Both the position numbers and the translations under genes were made by a program. The notes under the pieces were generated by a model. It ran no database searches. It was not told the origin of the DNA and saw only the letters and a program-made list of their open reading frames with translations. DNA of 64,000 nt, from positions 133,501 to 197,500 of the forward strand of contig CAJNDS010000184.1 of the NCBI GenBank assembly GCA_905221605.1. The letters are read 5' to 3'. Positions 11,813 to 25,189 of the stretch are shown here, piece by piece. Every line of letters begins with the position of its first letter. Position 1 is the stretch's first letter. This DNA is from Symbiodinium natans. Taxonomy: Eukaryota > Sar > Dinophyceae > Suessiales > Symbiodiniaceae.

Positions 11813-13366
11813 TTACTCGCTCCCTCTCGCTTCAGAGATCGGTGATGGCAAAGGGTGCGAAGGGTCAGCCATGTCAGCCTCGAGCACCCTGTCGGTCTCA
11901 CAGGTTCGACAATGACACGTAAAGCCAAACTTCTCCATCTTCCGCTGACGGACCTGCAGTGGCTTGCCCACCACGGATGGCACATAGGCCATGAGCACTT
12001 CGTCGCCGGGCACCAGAGGACGGCGCGTGACACAATAAACCCAAAGTCCTGGTCCCTTGGCCTCTGGCTGGCTTGCAGTGGCAAACTCTATGCGACAGTT
12101 CGGGAGGCAAGAGTGATTGGTGAAAGCCAGAGCCTCACACAAGGCCGTTCCAATGATGTTCTCGAAGAGCTGACCAGATTGCGCGGAAGCCAAGACCGCT
12201 CGGTCTGTTCGTTCTGCGGTATCTGCTGTTTCGGCTGTTTCGGAGGTTTCGGACTCCGTGTCGCTTTGGAGAGGCTCCTGGAGCCTTGTGACCGCATCAG
12301 CAAGCTGGTCCGTCATGCAGTGGGCCACATCGGTGTGGCTGTTCAAGGGGTGCGGGAGGCTGATGCACATATTTACCAACTCATATGTTCCAAGTATTCC
12401 GCTCAACAGATCAGCATCTAAGAAATCTGCTGCCATGTCCTCTGCCTCGAAAATCGTTTCGATCAAAGGGATGGCCCTCGACAAGCACCGCCGCCTTTCT
12501 TCCGGCGTGTCGCTGCCTCCATCTGCAGTAGTAAGGCTGTCCCATGGGGCTGAAGCAAACTGAGATACAAAGCGATGTTTAACAGAATCCAATGATTGGC
12601 CAGATTTTCTAGCCAGCATCATGCAGGCAATCTGGTGTGCGAGCAGGAGGAGGTGTTCTGAATCTGTCTCGAAGGCAAGGTGCTCCAAGTCTTGCAGAGC
12701 AGCCCAGCTGTTCGGGCCAAGTTGGCTTTTGCAAAGCACGGCATGGGAAGACTCCGAGAGTGCCCAGGCACGGCAGGATTCGCTGCAGAAGACCTCGGCA
12801 CAGCCCTCAGTGCAGCCAGTGCAGGCGATGATTTGGCCGGGGCAGAAGCCATCCGGACACAACTCGTCTGGATAAGTTGACAAATGGATCTCTTCGGATC
12901 CTGGTGGTGGCTCCAGGTTCATATATCTCAACTGTGAGGCTAGGCTGCCTACTGGCAGCATGCAAGCGACGCACACTTGCGCACACTTGCGGCTTCCTGG
13001 TGACTGAATGTACGCCAAAGGCCTCTCCTTCCAAAGGTGAGCACCCCATGTCTGGTATCTTGGGACGTACAGGCCTCGACCTTGTCCATTGCATGTCTGC
13101 CTGACCACGCACTCTTCGAACCGGGCCAGAACAACTGGATTCTCTACTTCATCACGCTTGGCCAAGAAATCTTCGAGCACCTTGGCATACTGCTCAGCTA
13201 GATGTGTGCTGACACCCCTTGCGATTGCAGCTCTCAGCACCTCTCGTGCAGAGTCATAGTCCTGTTTGAAGATGCAGGCTGTGAAGTTGTCAATCCAGTT
13301 GGGGTCGGGCCCACTTCCCAGAACACCTGCCCCTGCAAGCATCTTCTCCCGAGGTGAAACTGCCAT
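11813..13366 (-). CDS. SET and MYND domain protein (SMYD5-like), intronless
   Basis: A single open frame of 517 codons runs from ATG at 13366 to TAA at 11813; an in-frame stop lies about 90 bases upstream with no other ATG. Members of this family are lysine methyltransferases using S-adenosylmethionine. Visible features: GRGLYV at residues 96-101 (start of SET); a cysteine-rich zinc region at about 128-212 (C128, C132, C135, C182, C185, C194, C198, H208, C212) corresponding to an extended MYND; the SET hallmark NHSC at 417-420 followed by LPNC; GDEVLMAY at 454-461 with the expected tyrosine; and a post-SET cysteine cluster (C484, C486, C489). An acidic Ser/Thr/Glu insertion lies at about 366-390. 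The split zinc region is most like SMYD5. The lack of introns is odd beside exon-fragmented neighbours and may mean a retrocopy. Substrate unknown. Confidence 0.88.
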   Translation of the reverse strand: MAVSPREKMLAGAGVLGSGPDPNWIDNFTACIFKQDYDSAREVLRAAIARGVSTHLAEQYAKVLEDFLAKRDEVENPVVLARFEECVVRQTCNGQGRGLYVPRYQTWGAHLWKERPLAYIQSPGSRKCAQVCVACMLPVGSLASQLRYMNLEPPPGSEEIHLSTYPDELCPDGFCPGQIIACTGCTEGCAEVFCSESCRAWALSESSHAVLCKSQLGPNSWAALQDLEHLAFETDSEHLLLLAHQIACMMLARKSGQSLDSVKHRFVSQFASAPWDSLTTADGGSDTPEERRRCLSRAIPLIETIFEAEDMAADFLDADLLSGILGTYELVNMCISLPHPLNSHTDVAHCMTDQLADAVTRLQEPLQSDTESETSETAETADTAERTDRAVLASAQSGQLFENIIGTALCEALAFTNHSCLPNCRIEFATASQPEAKGPGLWVYCVTRRPLVPGDEVLMAYVPSVVGKPLQVRQRKMEKFGFTCHCRTCETDRVLEADMADPSHPLPSPISEARGSE

Positions 13367-13799
13367 GCCAAGCGAGCCACAGCTGGAGACTCTGCCTGGA
13401 CGTGAAACTAGTTTTGCCTTCGGACAGCTATCTGCTTGATCCGGGATGTTGCATGTACTTCAGAACTTCATACATGGTTGAGTCGCAAGCGCAGTATCGC
13501 ATTGCAGAGGTTGAAGCCTGTATAGCGTCTATAGATCCCCGCAGCGCGCCACTTTTTCGTTCCAGGGTATTGTGTTTGACTTCAGACAAAGTGTCTTTGG
13601 TTTGTTTGTCAGTGCATCCCGTCGAGCGCGCCTCTCGAGTCCCAAATGCGGACTTCTTGGCTTGGAGCTCGAGCATACTTCTCTGGCATCCTGCCATCAA
13701 AGCACACAGTCGCAGCGCAAGCCACTGGCCGATGTCTCCCAAGATAAGGGGGCGATTCATTTTGTGTGCGCATTTGGTACGGGATGGTACGAAGGTCCA

Positions 13800-16605
13800 T
13801 ACTGTGAGCTGCCAAGGCTCTGCAGGCTGCGATTTGGCCCGTTCAAGATCAGCTCGGACTGCCTGCATCTGTACCACGGTCGTATTTGTACCATGCTGAC
13901 ATGTACTGGCCACCGACAGGCACGGGTTTGCTGTGTCGGGATGGGTGTGCTACTTGAGAGTAATTGAGTCTCTGAGTTGACCTAAGCTGATTGAGAATGA
14001 GACATGCCGGATGGAGAAAACCTGATGCTGCACTTGACCCGCAACGAAATTGTGAAAATCGCAGATCCCCATGCCAACACACGCACATGAGCAAAAGCGC
14101 ATGCCTGTCACCGCGGGTGTCACTCCGGGCCCAGAGGTCCCCTTCGAGGGGCGCCCGGTCCACGCAACTCTGCAGTTCTCGGGCATAATCCCGATTACTG
14201 GGATCAGCCTTAAGGCAAGCATGGAGAAACTTCCATGAACCTGTGCAGCCAACGCAAGAATCCAACAGAATGCAAGAGATAACTTCCAAACAGTGCAGAC
14301 ATCAGTTTGCCTTGGGGAATGCTCCAGTGAGTTTCTGAATGACCTCTGAGCTTCCCTGCCTTCAGGAGTCTCCGGTAGCAAGCGGCTGCCTGTGCCCATT
14401 GATGGCGTTCCCTGTGAAGGCCAGCCAGCTGGTGCTGCACCTGCCAGGGGCACGGGCGATTCTCACAACTTGAGGGGCAAGGCCTGGTCAACAAAAGCTG
14501 AGCGCAGCCAGGCCCATGCACATCGTGAGCAGGAAAGCGTGAGCGTTGGGGGAGCGGGGGGGGGGGGGAGAAGAAGCCTTTCGATTGAAGACTCAATTGG
14601 TCTGGGTTCTGGCCACTGCTCCTGACCACTGCTGGCACAGAAACGGAAGACTAGCTACGTGATTCGGAATGCACAGGGCCTCCGAAGAAACAAGGGTTTT
14701 ACATGAAGGGGTCTAAGAGTGGAACCTTTTCGCATTCTGCGTGTGGCTTCTCGCGATGCCTCCACTCGTACAAAGGACCAGAGGAGTGTGTATTTCGCTT
14801 CCGGTTGCCGAAGGGCCCCCCGTCTCACTACTGTACCAGCCACGCCCTCGCAGTGGTTGTGCACTGAGAAACTGGCCGCCATGACCCTTACCTCGCACTT
14901 GAACTCGTCAAAATGAACGTCTACTAGAGCCCGTGAGGCTGAGGAGGTGGTCTTTGACTCAAATGGCTCAACTTCTAAAGCTTGAGACGCAAACTCCAAA
15001 GAACACCCCCGCTCTGCACTCTGCACATTGCACCCAGAACTTTCCAGATCAAACTTACGGATGCCTGAGGCCTGAGGTTTCTTTTCAAGACGCAAGTCTA
15101 CAATTCTCATATTAGATGCAATGGCACTGTGCTATACCAACTTGTACCGACCGTGGCACATAAGTTCACAGGTCTGGATTCACAGCGGCTGCTTTTGAAA
15201 GAAGGATGCAGCATGCACTGCGGCAGACATGCCTGCATGTTGAACTCGTCTACTTCTTGCCTGACTTCAACATCTGATCAAGGGATCGTGGTACACGCTC
15301 ATGCAGTGCTTCTCTGTAGCAAACAGCCTGCAACGGACGGTGGCGGTCCCTCACCAATATTGCTAGTTTGATGGCTGCTGTATTGACGTCCTGATCAGGC
15401 ACCCCCTATACCAGTTTCTGCTACAAACAGAACTCTTTGAATATGTTTAAACTGTTGCCGAGTGTCAAGTAGTTCCGCAGCAGCCACAGAGCCTGACAAA
15501 GGCAGAGAAGTGACGATGATGTGCAAGCTTTGCAAAAACCCGCTTATCTCTCGCTCTAACTCTAAGCATCTCTAAACATCTCTAAACCTTGCAAGAGAAT
15601 TCTCAAGGTTCCTGAAGACCCAAGTATGCGCTTGGACCGAACTCGCGTGAATTTCTGCATCTCGTTCCAGCCTCGGAGAAATTGCCGGCACGCTGCTCCA
15701 GCACAGCGACAGCACGCAGGACACGGCTGTTTCGCTCGTCAAGGCCTTTGGAGGGCAAATCGCGTGTGAGGACACTCTAGATTCACTCTTCCATTGTCAT
15801 TCGGCTCCTTCGCAACGTTGATACATGTCGAACTCGGACAAAACTGCTGACTGTGATTGCACGGGCCCAATGGTGTATTGAACAGATTTGAGATCCACAA
15901 GCTGAAGCAAGTTGAAGCTTGAGCAAATTGAACCCGGACCACGAAAGAACCAAATGCAAAAACATTGTCTTGCAATACGAATCCCTGAGTCTCACGCGGT
16001 AAGCCTCTCGAAACCAGTGCAACGCGGCATCCTGCGAAATCGTGAAAAGGATTTGGGCGTCTGCGCTTCATCCACTGCTGAGGTTCAGATCTGCAGGCAG
16101 ATACGCAAGTCCACAGCCGCATGAAGTGGCCAACTGCTATCTAGAAAATCGATCGTCTCCTCATGACTACATTCTGCATGCCCCGCTGTGCTGGGCTACT
16201 GAGCCCACGCAGCATGTGCATGGACTGCCTCATCACCGCGCTCAAAATACGCCGCGCCCAGGTTGCATCGTGCAGGCGCGCTCCTCTGCTAGACAAGTCA
16301 AAAAGTGGTGTAATGACAATGGGCTGAGGCTGAGATACAGTAGAGAGCTGGACCTAAACAAGTTTTCCTGATCTGTGGGAAAGAAAGGATAAGGATTTAA
16401 CAACAGGCACTCGGCCGCAATGCGTGTGGGGAGACACACACAGACACATGGCACAAACACAAACACAAACACAAACAAAAACACAACCAAAAACACAGAC
16501 ACACACACACGCACACACAGACACACACACAGACACACACACAGGCACACACACACACACAGACACACACACAGACACACACACACACACACAGACACAC
16601 ACACA

Positions 16606-16669
<64 letters not shown>

Positions 16670-17160
16670 CACACACACACACACACACACACGTAAGCAC
16701 AAGCGCAAAGCGCAAGCGCAAAGCGCAAGCGCAAGCTCAAGTGCAAGCGCAAGCACAAGCGCAAGCACAAGCGCAAGCACAAGCGCAAGCACAAGAACAG
16801 ACACCCACACACACACACACACACACACATATATCATGTCAAATCTCTGCCATTATTGACTATACAAGGCCCCACGCGATTGCCTCGGCACTCTGTTGCA
16901 CACGGTGTGGAACTCGCGAATGGCCTCCTGCAAGGTACAAGTCGATTTCCATGTCGTCAGTCAGAGGCCAGAATGACATGAGCACGCACCGGCTTACTGT
17001 TTCATTGCGAGACAGGGCTCGATCATGCAGCATGCAGGATTCTAGTGACAACTGTGACAACTCTCAAAGTCAGTCAGGCTGGTATGCAAGAGATGCAAGG
17101 TCCTCCACCCGACCTTCGTGCAGCAATCGTGCCCCCTTTTGTGTTCCGCGAACTGCCTGA
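13800..17160 (-). CDS. Probable TPR/HAT-repeat protein, scattered exons
   Basis: Minus-strand exons, right to left: about 17160-17070 (TQKGARLLHEGRVEDLASLA); about 16934-16889 (EAIREFHTVCNRVPR, after a CTTGTACCTTGCAG acceptor); about 15745-15622 (LDERNSRVLRAVAVLEQRAG, then NFSEA); 15110-14892 (starts MRIVDLRLEKK and ends in a perfect GAG/GTAAGG donor); about 14445-14365 (HQWAQAAACYRRLLKAG); about 14255-14150 (FLHACLKADPSNRDYARELQ); and about 13860-13800 (AVRADLERAKSQPAEPWQLT). Phrases such as WAQAAACYRRLL and KADPSNRDYARE are typical of TPR or half-a-TPR helices, which bind proteins or RNA. It lies directly upstream of the SMYD gene in the same direction. Whether it is a separate gene or supplies N-terminal exons to the SMYD gene (SMYD4 proteins have TPRs) is undecided. 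Confidence 0.4.
16430..16832. repeat. Compound microsatellite (CA/CAGA, then CAAGCR hexamers)
   Basis: The plus strand has ACAAAC/ACACAC and (CAGACA) blocks up to about 16690, including a run of GACA tetramers at 16637-16668. Next comes a hexamer block of CAAGCG/CAAGCA at about 16697-16796, then CA dinucleotides to 16830. The hexamer core nested between two CA blocks is unusual. Long open frames rich in Thr/His or Cys/Val in this interval are artefacts of the repeat. Confidence 0.95.
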
Positions 17161-18371
17161 AGCGCAGGCGGCTGGGCCAACCAGGATGGGTATTTCGCAG
17201 ATTTTCGCAGTTTCTAAGCCAGGACTCTTGAAAAACATACATGAACAACCCTGGATTGCGCAGCAGAACTTAACACCAAACTCCCCGGCATGCCGTCCTC
17301 TTCACCAGATCCTAAGCCGCCATACCCTCCACTAAAGCCCTACCACCACACCTCCGGCATCTCACCCACCCACCCGCCCCGCCCCTCCCGGCCCACAGCA
17401 CCCCAACCACATCACAAAGACTGAACGCACCACCACGCTTCCTCCGACCCCCACACCACGCCCTCGTCACCCGCTACAGCACACGCCCAGCACGCCCTAA
17501 TGACACGTCCAGCACACTGCCGCCACACTTACCCCGCTGGTCTCAGCACATCCACCACCGCCAGCCTCAGCACCACGGCACCATGCCCCTGCCATGTCGG
17601 CACCATCGGACTGACATGAGGCACAAGGCGCCTGGGATGGTGGTGATGATGGGGATGATGACGATTATGATGGCGAAGGACGGCGACGATGATGTGGATG
17701 TGTGCATCATGATGCCCACGATATGGGTTATGAAGAGAGGGGGTTGAGATTGATTGTTGCAAGGGAACCTGCCCTTCATTCCGTTTTTTGGTGGGGAGGG
17801 GCGGGCGGCAAAATGGGTTCTTGGCAAGCATTGTGTGCGTCAGGGGGGGGGGGGGGGTGCATTCATGATGGTTTCTTGGCAAGTTTGCATGCGTCATGCG
17901 TTGATGATCATCCACATGTTCAGGCCCTCGTCACCATCACCATCAGCCACAAAATCACCAACAGAAAGCGCACACCATGGTGCACATCATACGGTTCAAC
18001 AATCCCCCTCCCCCCACCCTTGCTATCCCATGATAGATTCGGTAGTTCACAGCTTTCCGGACTTGTCTAGCCAAGAAACCCAAATCTTAGTTCTGGTCCC
18101 CTTCATGATTTGGGTGGGGCCCTGCGACGGCCTCCATGTCTTGATGGTCGATGGGGCTCACATCAAAGAGGCTGAGCAATGAGGAATCCAAAGGCTGCCT
18201 CAACCGGACAACACTGACGTGACATGAATTCCTGTGAGCTGTGCTGGCGCGTATGGCCTCTCCCTCCCTGGTCCATAGCAGGATCCACAAGAGGCCATGG
18301 CCTCAGCTCCCATGTGGTCGTAAGCTTTCACGAGTCATCCCACATGTCGGATAACGCTCTTGACTTTTCTC

Positions 18372-18465
18372 ATCTTTCAAGCCATGTCTCCAATTGGTTT
18401 GCTCGCTCGAAGAATTCATGGATCCCAGCAACCAAGGACTGCATGGCATCAGACACAAGGGAGGT
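18372..18465 (-). CDS. Possible isolated exon
   Basis: The minus strand reads a plausible amphipathic helix (DAMQSLVAGIHEFFERANQL). No flanking exon was identified, so gene membership is unknown. Composition and strand agree with the neighbouring minus-strand genes. Confidence 0.3.
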
Positions 18466-21400
18466 GTGTTTCAAGCGTGGGTTTTTACACGCCGCAATTT
18501 CCATCTTTGCTGCAATGACTGTGCATAGTGTATTACTTGCATGGCAACACTCTGCACCACTCTGCTGTCCTACGGTGCATGCACAGTACTTACGTGCTTG
18601 TACTGATAAAATGCTCCAGCAGTAGTCTGCACGAAGCACAGGGTGCACTGGACATCAACTCTCTAGCAATGTACGTCGCTTGAGCCTGGGCGATTCCGTC
18701 TCAGCCGAGTCTTGGCACAATGGTCGCGACAATGGCCGGCACGCACCAGCACCATTGAATCAAGCTCCATTCATTAAGGCGCATTGTTTTCGGCTTCAAA
18801 CCATGGAGTACGCGACATCTGACACACGGAGAGTTTCCTTGTATGGACACTTGGGGATCGGCAGTCCAAGTCGGCAAGAAGGCGACGCAACTGCCCTCGT
18901 GTACCTTCCTGCCTCAAACTCAATCCATCTCTCAACTCTCACTGGACACCCGATCCCCAGGGCAGAATGTGCTTGCCGCTGCAAGAATCAAGCAGTGCGG
19001 CATCAGAGATTTACTGTGCACTTCCACTCCTGGTTAGGAGAGCAGTCAGCTGGCAACCATCCAGATTTCGGAAGAAGGGTGGCAATGCCTGAACACTCCT
19101 GAAGGCCTCAAGCAACGCATGCTTGGCTGAGTGCTATCCCTCAGGCCATCACGTCTCGTGATGGCCAACAGTGGAGCTCCGCGTTGATAGTTTTCAGCGC
19201 AGGTGCGCGTGCAACACGGCTGGCCAGTCTTGCCCTTCATGACGTGCACCATATTCTTATCTATTCTACTAAGATAAATATGTTGAACAAGTTGTCAAAG
19301 GGGCTGGCTTCGAGGCAGCGCGTGTTGGTTCGAATTCTCGTTGCGACAGGTGTTGTACCTTCCCTCCTGTGAAGTATCAGTGAGGGTCCACTATAGGACA
19401 ATCCATGGTCGGGCTCGCTAGCGCCGCGGCCCAACCCTTCTGCATGGTCAGGCAGGGGGAGCATCAGCATAAAATTCGCAAGTTCCCCCAAGGGCCCGAT
19501 CCTTTTCCCACTAACTGCTGATGACAGAAATGTCAGCTGGTTCATTAAGTTACTGACAGATATGTTGTTGCGACGTTGTTTCCGGCATCAGCCTCAAAGA
19601 TGCTAACTGTGTTCAGCGGTTCAGCGATTGCAGAGTCTTGCTCACTTCGAGGTTTTGGCCGCCTAGGTCAGAGTATGCTGTCCATGGGATTGTTTCAACT
19701 ACATAGCTCCAGCACTACGAAGAGCAAAAAAAACATGTAACAGGACCTGGGTTGGCTGCCGGCTTCCACTTCTGCTTTGGCTTTGGCTCGGCAGTGCTTG
19801 CCTGGCCCTTGCCTGTGGGATCCAAGGTGGAAGGACGCGAACTGCATTTTTTGCTGGATCTGCTTCGTTTGCTTCATGCTGCATACTGCATTCACGCTGT
19901 TACTTTGCCCCAGCAAGCCTCTGCCCTTGCCCTTCTCGCCCTTGGGCTCTGCTTTGCGCTGGCGCCACCGCCTCAGATGGAGTTGAGGCGCAATGAGGTG
20001 CAATGAGGTGCAATGAAGCCCAGCTTCCGGGCTCGGCATAAATACTGCTAAGATCCCCGCGAATTGGCACCTGCCTGGCTCATGGAACGCTGCTTGGACG
20101 GCCCATAGGATGCAAGATGTCGCAAGTGGGTCCCCAGGCCTTCGGGGCGACCTCTTCAGAGCCGGTGCTCCTGAGACTCCCTAGATCTCCCCTAAGATGA
20201 GGATGCCTCAGAATGCCTCCCTCCTCCTTTCATCCAGTATCCCCGCCTACAAGTACCTACTAATTCGCAAGCCTTGTTCTCAGCATGTACTGGCACGCTT
20301 TGGCCGAAAGCCCAGCTGAGACCCCAATATCGCTGAAATGGCGCTTCTGCCCCTCTAAGCCTCTAAGCCTCTAAGCGTTTGAGTCGCGAGCTCTTCGTCT
20401 TCCTCCTCTTCCTCATCTTCTTCCTGCTCAGGTGCAAGCAACTGGAGAGGTTGTGCTAATACTATTTCTAGTATTGATATAACCGATGTTCCGCAGGGTC
20501 GCCTTAAGAAACAGACCTGGCTCACACGGCCCTGGTCAATCTCGCAAGAGTGGTAGAACTCTCATCGTTTCAACCCACTACCGAGTGAGGTCTCAGATCA
20601 ATTAGTCCCAGGAATACATGGGAGCCATAGCTGCCAAAGTGAATGCAGTGTCAAGGCAAGCAGGTGAGCCGCCTCATACTCACGCACCGGACCTGGTCAC
20701 CGGGTATCACTGTATCACCCATGCAACGAGAAGGCCGAATTTGCCGTGCAGTTCGCGGCACAACTTCATGGAGCTAAGCGAGCCACTCTTGGCACCTTTC
20801 CCGCCCTTCTTTGTCCTGCCACAGTATCTCTACCTCCAACTCTCACGACTGGGAAGCGACATCCTGAGCGGGAGCCACATTACAGATACCAAAGCCTGCG
20901 ATTCAATGCCGTCAACGTGTCCTGCCCCACTGCGGAGCACTTCTCTGACGATCGGTCCTTTTGCGCAGAGGACATGTCGGAGACTTTGAGATAGGGGGCC
21001 TTGGGCTGTTGGAGCGCTGAGGCTCTTGCCAATAGCTGTGGCTTTCCTCCAGCCACTCCTTCCAGTGTTTCCAGTCTTGAAAAACTCTTGGAACCTTTTC
21101 TTTTTGCCCTCGCTCGTGAGCCCCCATATCCTCGCCGGAGTCGGCACGGGTCCACCATTCCTTTCGCAAGAAGACATGTCCAAGACGATGCATGCATGCA
21201 GCAAATGAGGAGAGAAAAAGGTGTCTGATGGTGTCTGAGCCCAAAGCAGAGCTGTTCCACCCAGCCTTGGGAGCAGCAGGCTAGGGAGGTACTAGTCGCA
21301 CAGCAGTGAAATCTCACTCAGAGCACATGCCGTGTCTCCTTCAAAGTTGCAGAACAAGTGGCCCAGTCGTACTTGCCGGCATTCTTGCCCTGTCATGGTC

Positions 21401-22196
21401 TGCGATGCAAGGGCAAACACTGAATGCCCTGCCCTGCAAGTTGCCTTGTACTTGTACTTGCCACCTTTGCGGTGGTCCTCCCAGTGTCCATCACTGTCCT
21501 CATAGTAGGCTTCACCTTAGATGGCACTACAATGTTCCATGTTCGACAAACGCCAGATGTGCCTGACACATCTAACACCAAAAGCTTTCTAGTCTTGGTC
21601 CTCGAACCACCCCACCAGCCTCCTTGGCCACGTCCTGCGATAACAAAGGCCACTAGGCCAAGTACCCAAGAGATGCCAAGAGATTGCAACGACGAGTGGA
21701 ACGGAACAATGCGCTCAGTGGACTGACCGTCAACGTGATTTCTCCTTTGGAGTTCCAATCCGGCTTGTTGTTGGGCTCAGCAGCACCTCAGCTCAGGCTG
21801 AGCTCAAACGATCTCAGATGGTGTCCTTGCTATGTTCACGTGGGCACTCCAGGCACTGTCGCTGGAATCTCGGATTCGGACTTTGGCTTCCGGACTTGAC
21901 CTGAATTGCTAAACGCACTTTGTCCTTTCGGTATGTGTGTGTATACATTAATCAATAGATGTAGATATCAAATTTATACACACAATATACATTGCTTTCA
22001 AAAGTCTACACAATTACCATTGCCGATAATCTGTGCCAAAAAACGCATATTTGTTCTCACACCATCGGTACCAGCGGTAAGACAAAACTTTGAGCCTGAC
22101 CTGTTGCAACAGCGCCATTCCAGCGCCATTGTCGGTGCGAAATGCCGACAAGTCGTTTGCCGCTTTACCTTCTGAGAGATTGACGGCATCGCATCA

Positions 22197-22428
<232 letters not shown>

Positions 22429-23879
22429 TGCCTCGCGAGGGGCCACCCTTCAGCTGCTGCAGGAGAATGGCTCCAGGACGCTCCTCCCACTCCCCATACT
22501 CCGGCTGACCCCAATTGGTGCATTAAGTGGATTCCGACTCAATTCAGCTGGGTGACTTCAACTCCTGACGTGTAGGAACCCATCAAGAAGACGCGCCTCT
22601 TTGTTGTTTACAAGGTTGAGGAGGAATTGGCCGGCTTTGGCTCCAGCCTCATCTCCCCTGGCAATGCAGCAAGTCAAAGCGGAAACCAAATTCACATTTC
22701 GCTGCCCTGAGCTACCGGAACTTGCCTCGCATCCATTGGCTTGTTTGCATTCAGTGCAGCCTGACAAAGCAACGGATGTGCTTCATCGGCTTGCTGCGCT
22801 TGCTGTGGACTGCTTGATGAGGTTGCCTTCAGCACCGATGACTTGTCACCTCATGAGGCATGATGTGCGGCGCACGATACCCCGAGTATAATGACGCGGG
22901 CAATGGCAAAACACTTCAGAATCAGAGCCGCGCCATGGGGGTTGGACACGCTTGTTCCCGCCTGCAGCTTCAGACATTCTCACTTCGCCGTTCGCTTCGC
23001 AGTTGCTTCGCGCAGTTGCTTTGCAAAGCCTCTTTACAGCCCAGCCTTGATGGGAGTCGTGCCCGAGATGCCAGGCGGAGGTGGTGCTGTGAACAGGCGC
23101 GTTGAACATGAAAAAAGAAACCGTGATAGAACATGTGAAAAGCAGAGAGACCGACTTCACAGACTGTTGACAATATAACACCAGATTTACGCCGCCATAC
23201 CGCACCCACATACACACCGCAGCGCACGGCGCTCTGCAGTAACGTGTTCCTGCCCTGACAGCCTTGCAGGTATTCATTAACGCAGCCTGAGGCCCACACT
23301 CTCTCGGCCTTTGCCTGTGCCCGAGCTTGGATGCGTACCCTGGCAATCGACAAGTTCAAGGTGCTTGTAATTAAGGAGAAGGGGAGGAGGACATGCAGAA
23401 GGCTTGCAGAAGTCTTAAGTGGCTTCGATCAGCTAAACCTGTTGAGGCATAGCACAGCCCGCAACATTCCAATTACATGCTCTCTTCTGGCCTTGCCGGA
23501 TGGATCGGGCCTGGTGGAAAACATGTGAAGACGGAACAGCTTCGACATTTTCGATAGCATGCGCAACGAAATGCGAGCACCTGCATCAGGACTTTTCCAG
23601 ACACTGTATAGCAAAGATGGATTGGCGCCGAAGCGCATGTGTCAGTTGAAAGGAGAGGAGGCGCGAGGTGAGACCATTCACTCACTATATCTAGAGATGT
23701 CGAAGCACATCCATGGAAAGCGTAAACTGCAGGTCCCTCCCGTCTCGATTTCTTGTCAGGATCCCCCTCGCCCATCGATGCAAGACATGGCATGTATAAG
23801 GCACAAGTTCAACAATCAGGCAGCTGCAGCAAATCTTCAGACTCATTGCGCCGACCTCGCCACAAGACAAACCTGGTAA

Positions 23880-24070
23880 GAAGTCATGTTGGACATTTGC
23901 TTGAAGCAGCAGACTGGTGCTTCGGTTTGGATGAGGAGCTCCACCTATTGAATGATCTCTCCTTGTGGTTTGAAGAGGTGCCTTTGCCAACAGATGCCGA
24001 TTGCGTGATTGTGCAAGGGCGACAAAAATCTTCGTCCTGTGCTTTGGCAGCAGGCCAAAGACTTGCAACA
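23880..24070 (+). CDS. Possible plus-strand exon (weak DUF218-like start)
   Basis: Plus-strand codons give HLLEAADWCFGLDEELHLLN, then LSLWFEEVPLPTDADCVIVQG. The PxxADCVIVxG pattern recalls the first strand of DUF218/YdcF-like proteins (aDaIvVLG), but the expected Gly-rich continuation is absent, so this is only a hint. It follows an AG acceptor-like site. It is one of very few plus-strand candidates left of 51 kb. Confidence 0.25.
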
Positions 24071-25189
24071 GATGCGCTCAGAGCGCATTCAAACACCCGA
24101 GCCAGCGCTACGATGCATCAGCACATGGTGCCAACGTAAACCCTGGCAAAGAGCCGGAACGCTGTTTCTGAGCTTTTGCAGGCAACATGTTCACATGATT
24201 CTGCAGCCCTTCCTCGCCAGGGTGTGGGCAGGCAAGCTTCTTGCTCATGGCCTACCACTACATCCACTGCCGACAACAATGGTTCAACCTGATGCATAAC
24301 ACCTGACATCGAGGCTCTAAGCACTCTGCACCAAGCTCTGACTGGCAGCTGGTGCCATTGATATTTACAGTCAACCGAAGCTCCGCCAAGGCTGGTTTGG
24401 GTATGTGATGATGGGTGTAGACTACGTGCCTTCCATGTCCTCTCCACCAGAAGTCTTGTGATATCGGTCCAATGTGCTACAGCCGCGATGTGCGGCTACA
24501 GTACAAAATCAAGATGTCAGGCTCAATTACCTAGTGGCTCGCCCCACCGGCTCTTGGCACTTAAACGGAGCTGGTCAATTTGCACATGTTTTCTGTTTGT
24601 GTGCAAATTCTGTGTACCCACTTTGTGAGATACGGTCCTGCGACATCCTGCGACCCACTAGTGAGGTCAACCTACTCTAGCATACCCTAGCGACAAATCG
24701 GAGCTGGCCCCATCCTTTCTAACGTCAAGGCAGGAAATGGCAGAAAGGCCTCGCAGGCCTTGTGTCGGAACTACGTGCAGATACTGTCGGGTTCATGCTA
24801 GTTGTCATGCTGCAAAAATCTGGATTAATATGATCTCCGCCCATGCCAGGTCCAGGATCAGGGGTCTCCAAAATCGCGCGAATTCAAAAGACTTTTTAGT
24901 ATTGACGTATCACCGTATCACCTCTTCTCACTGCCCAGATGGCTGATCGACTCGGTCTCGGCCCCGCAAAGAACTGTCCTCGATCTGAACTCTTAGCTCT
25001 GTTTCCGGGTTGCTTAGGTGGACATTTCGGGGTGGTGCTCACAGATTGTTCATCAGAATGAAGGATAATGAAAGCCGGTCCTCACGTCTCGTCTCAGTTG
25101 CAGGCAGCCTCCTGAGCTTGGAGCTTCAGATGACACACTAGGTGCTTGGGAGGCACTGTTTGCCCAACACCTTTCACCGAATCATTCCT

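Noticed and set aside
16242-16837. Cys/Val- and Thr/His-rich frames of about 150-250 codons
   Set aside because: Produced entirely by the CA/CAGA microsatellite.
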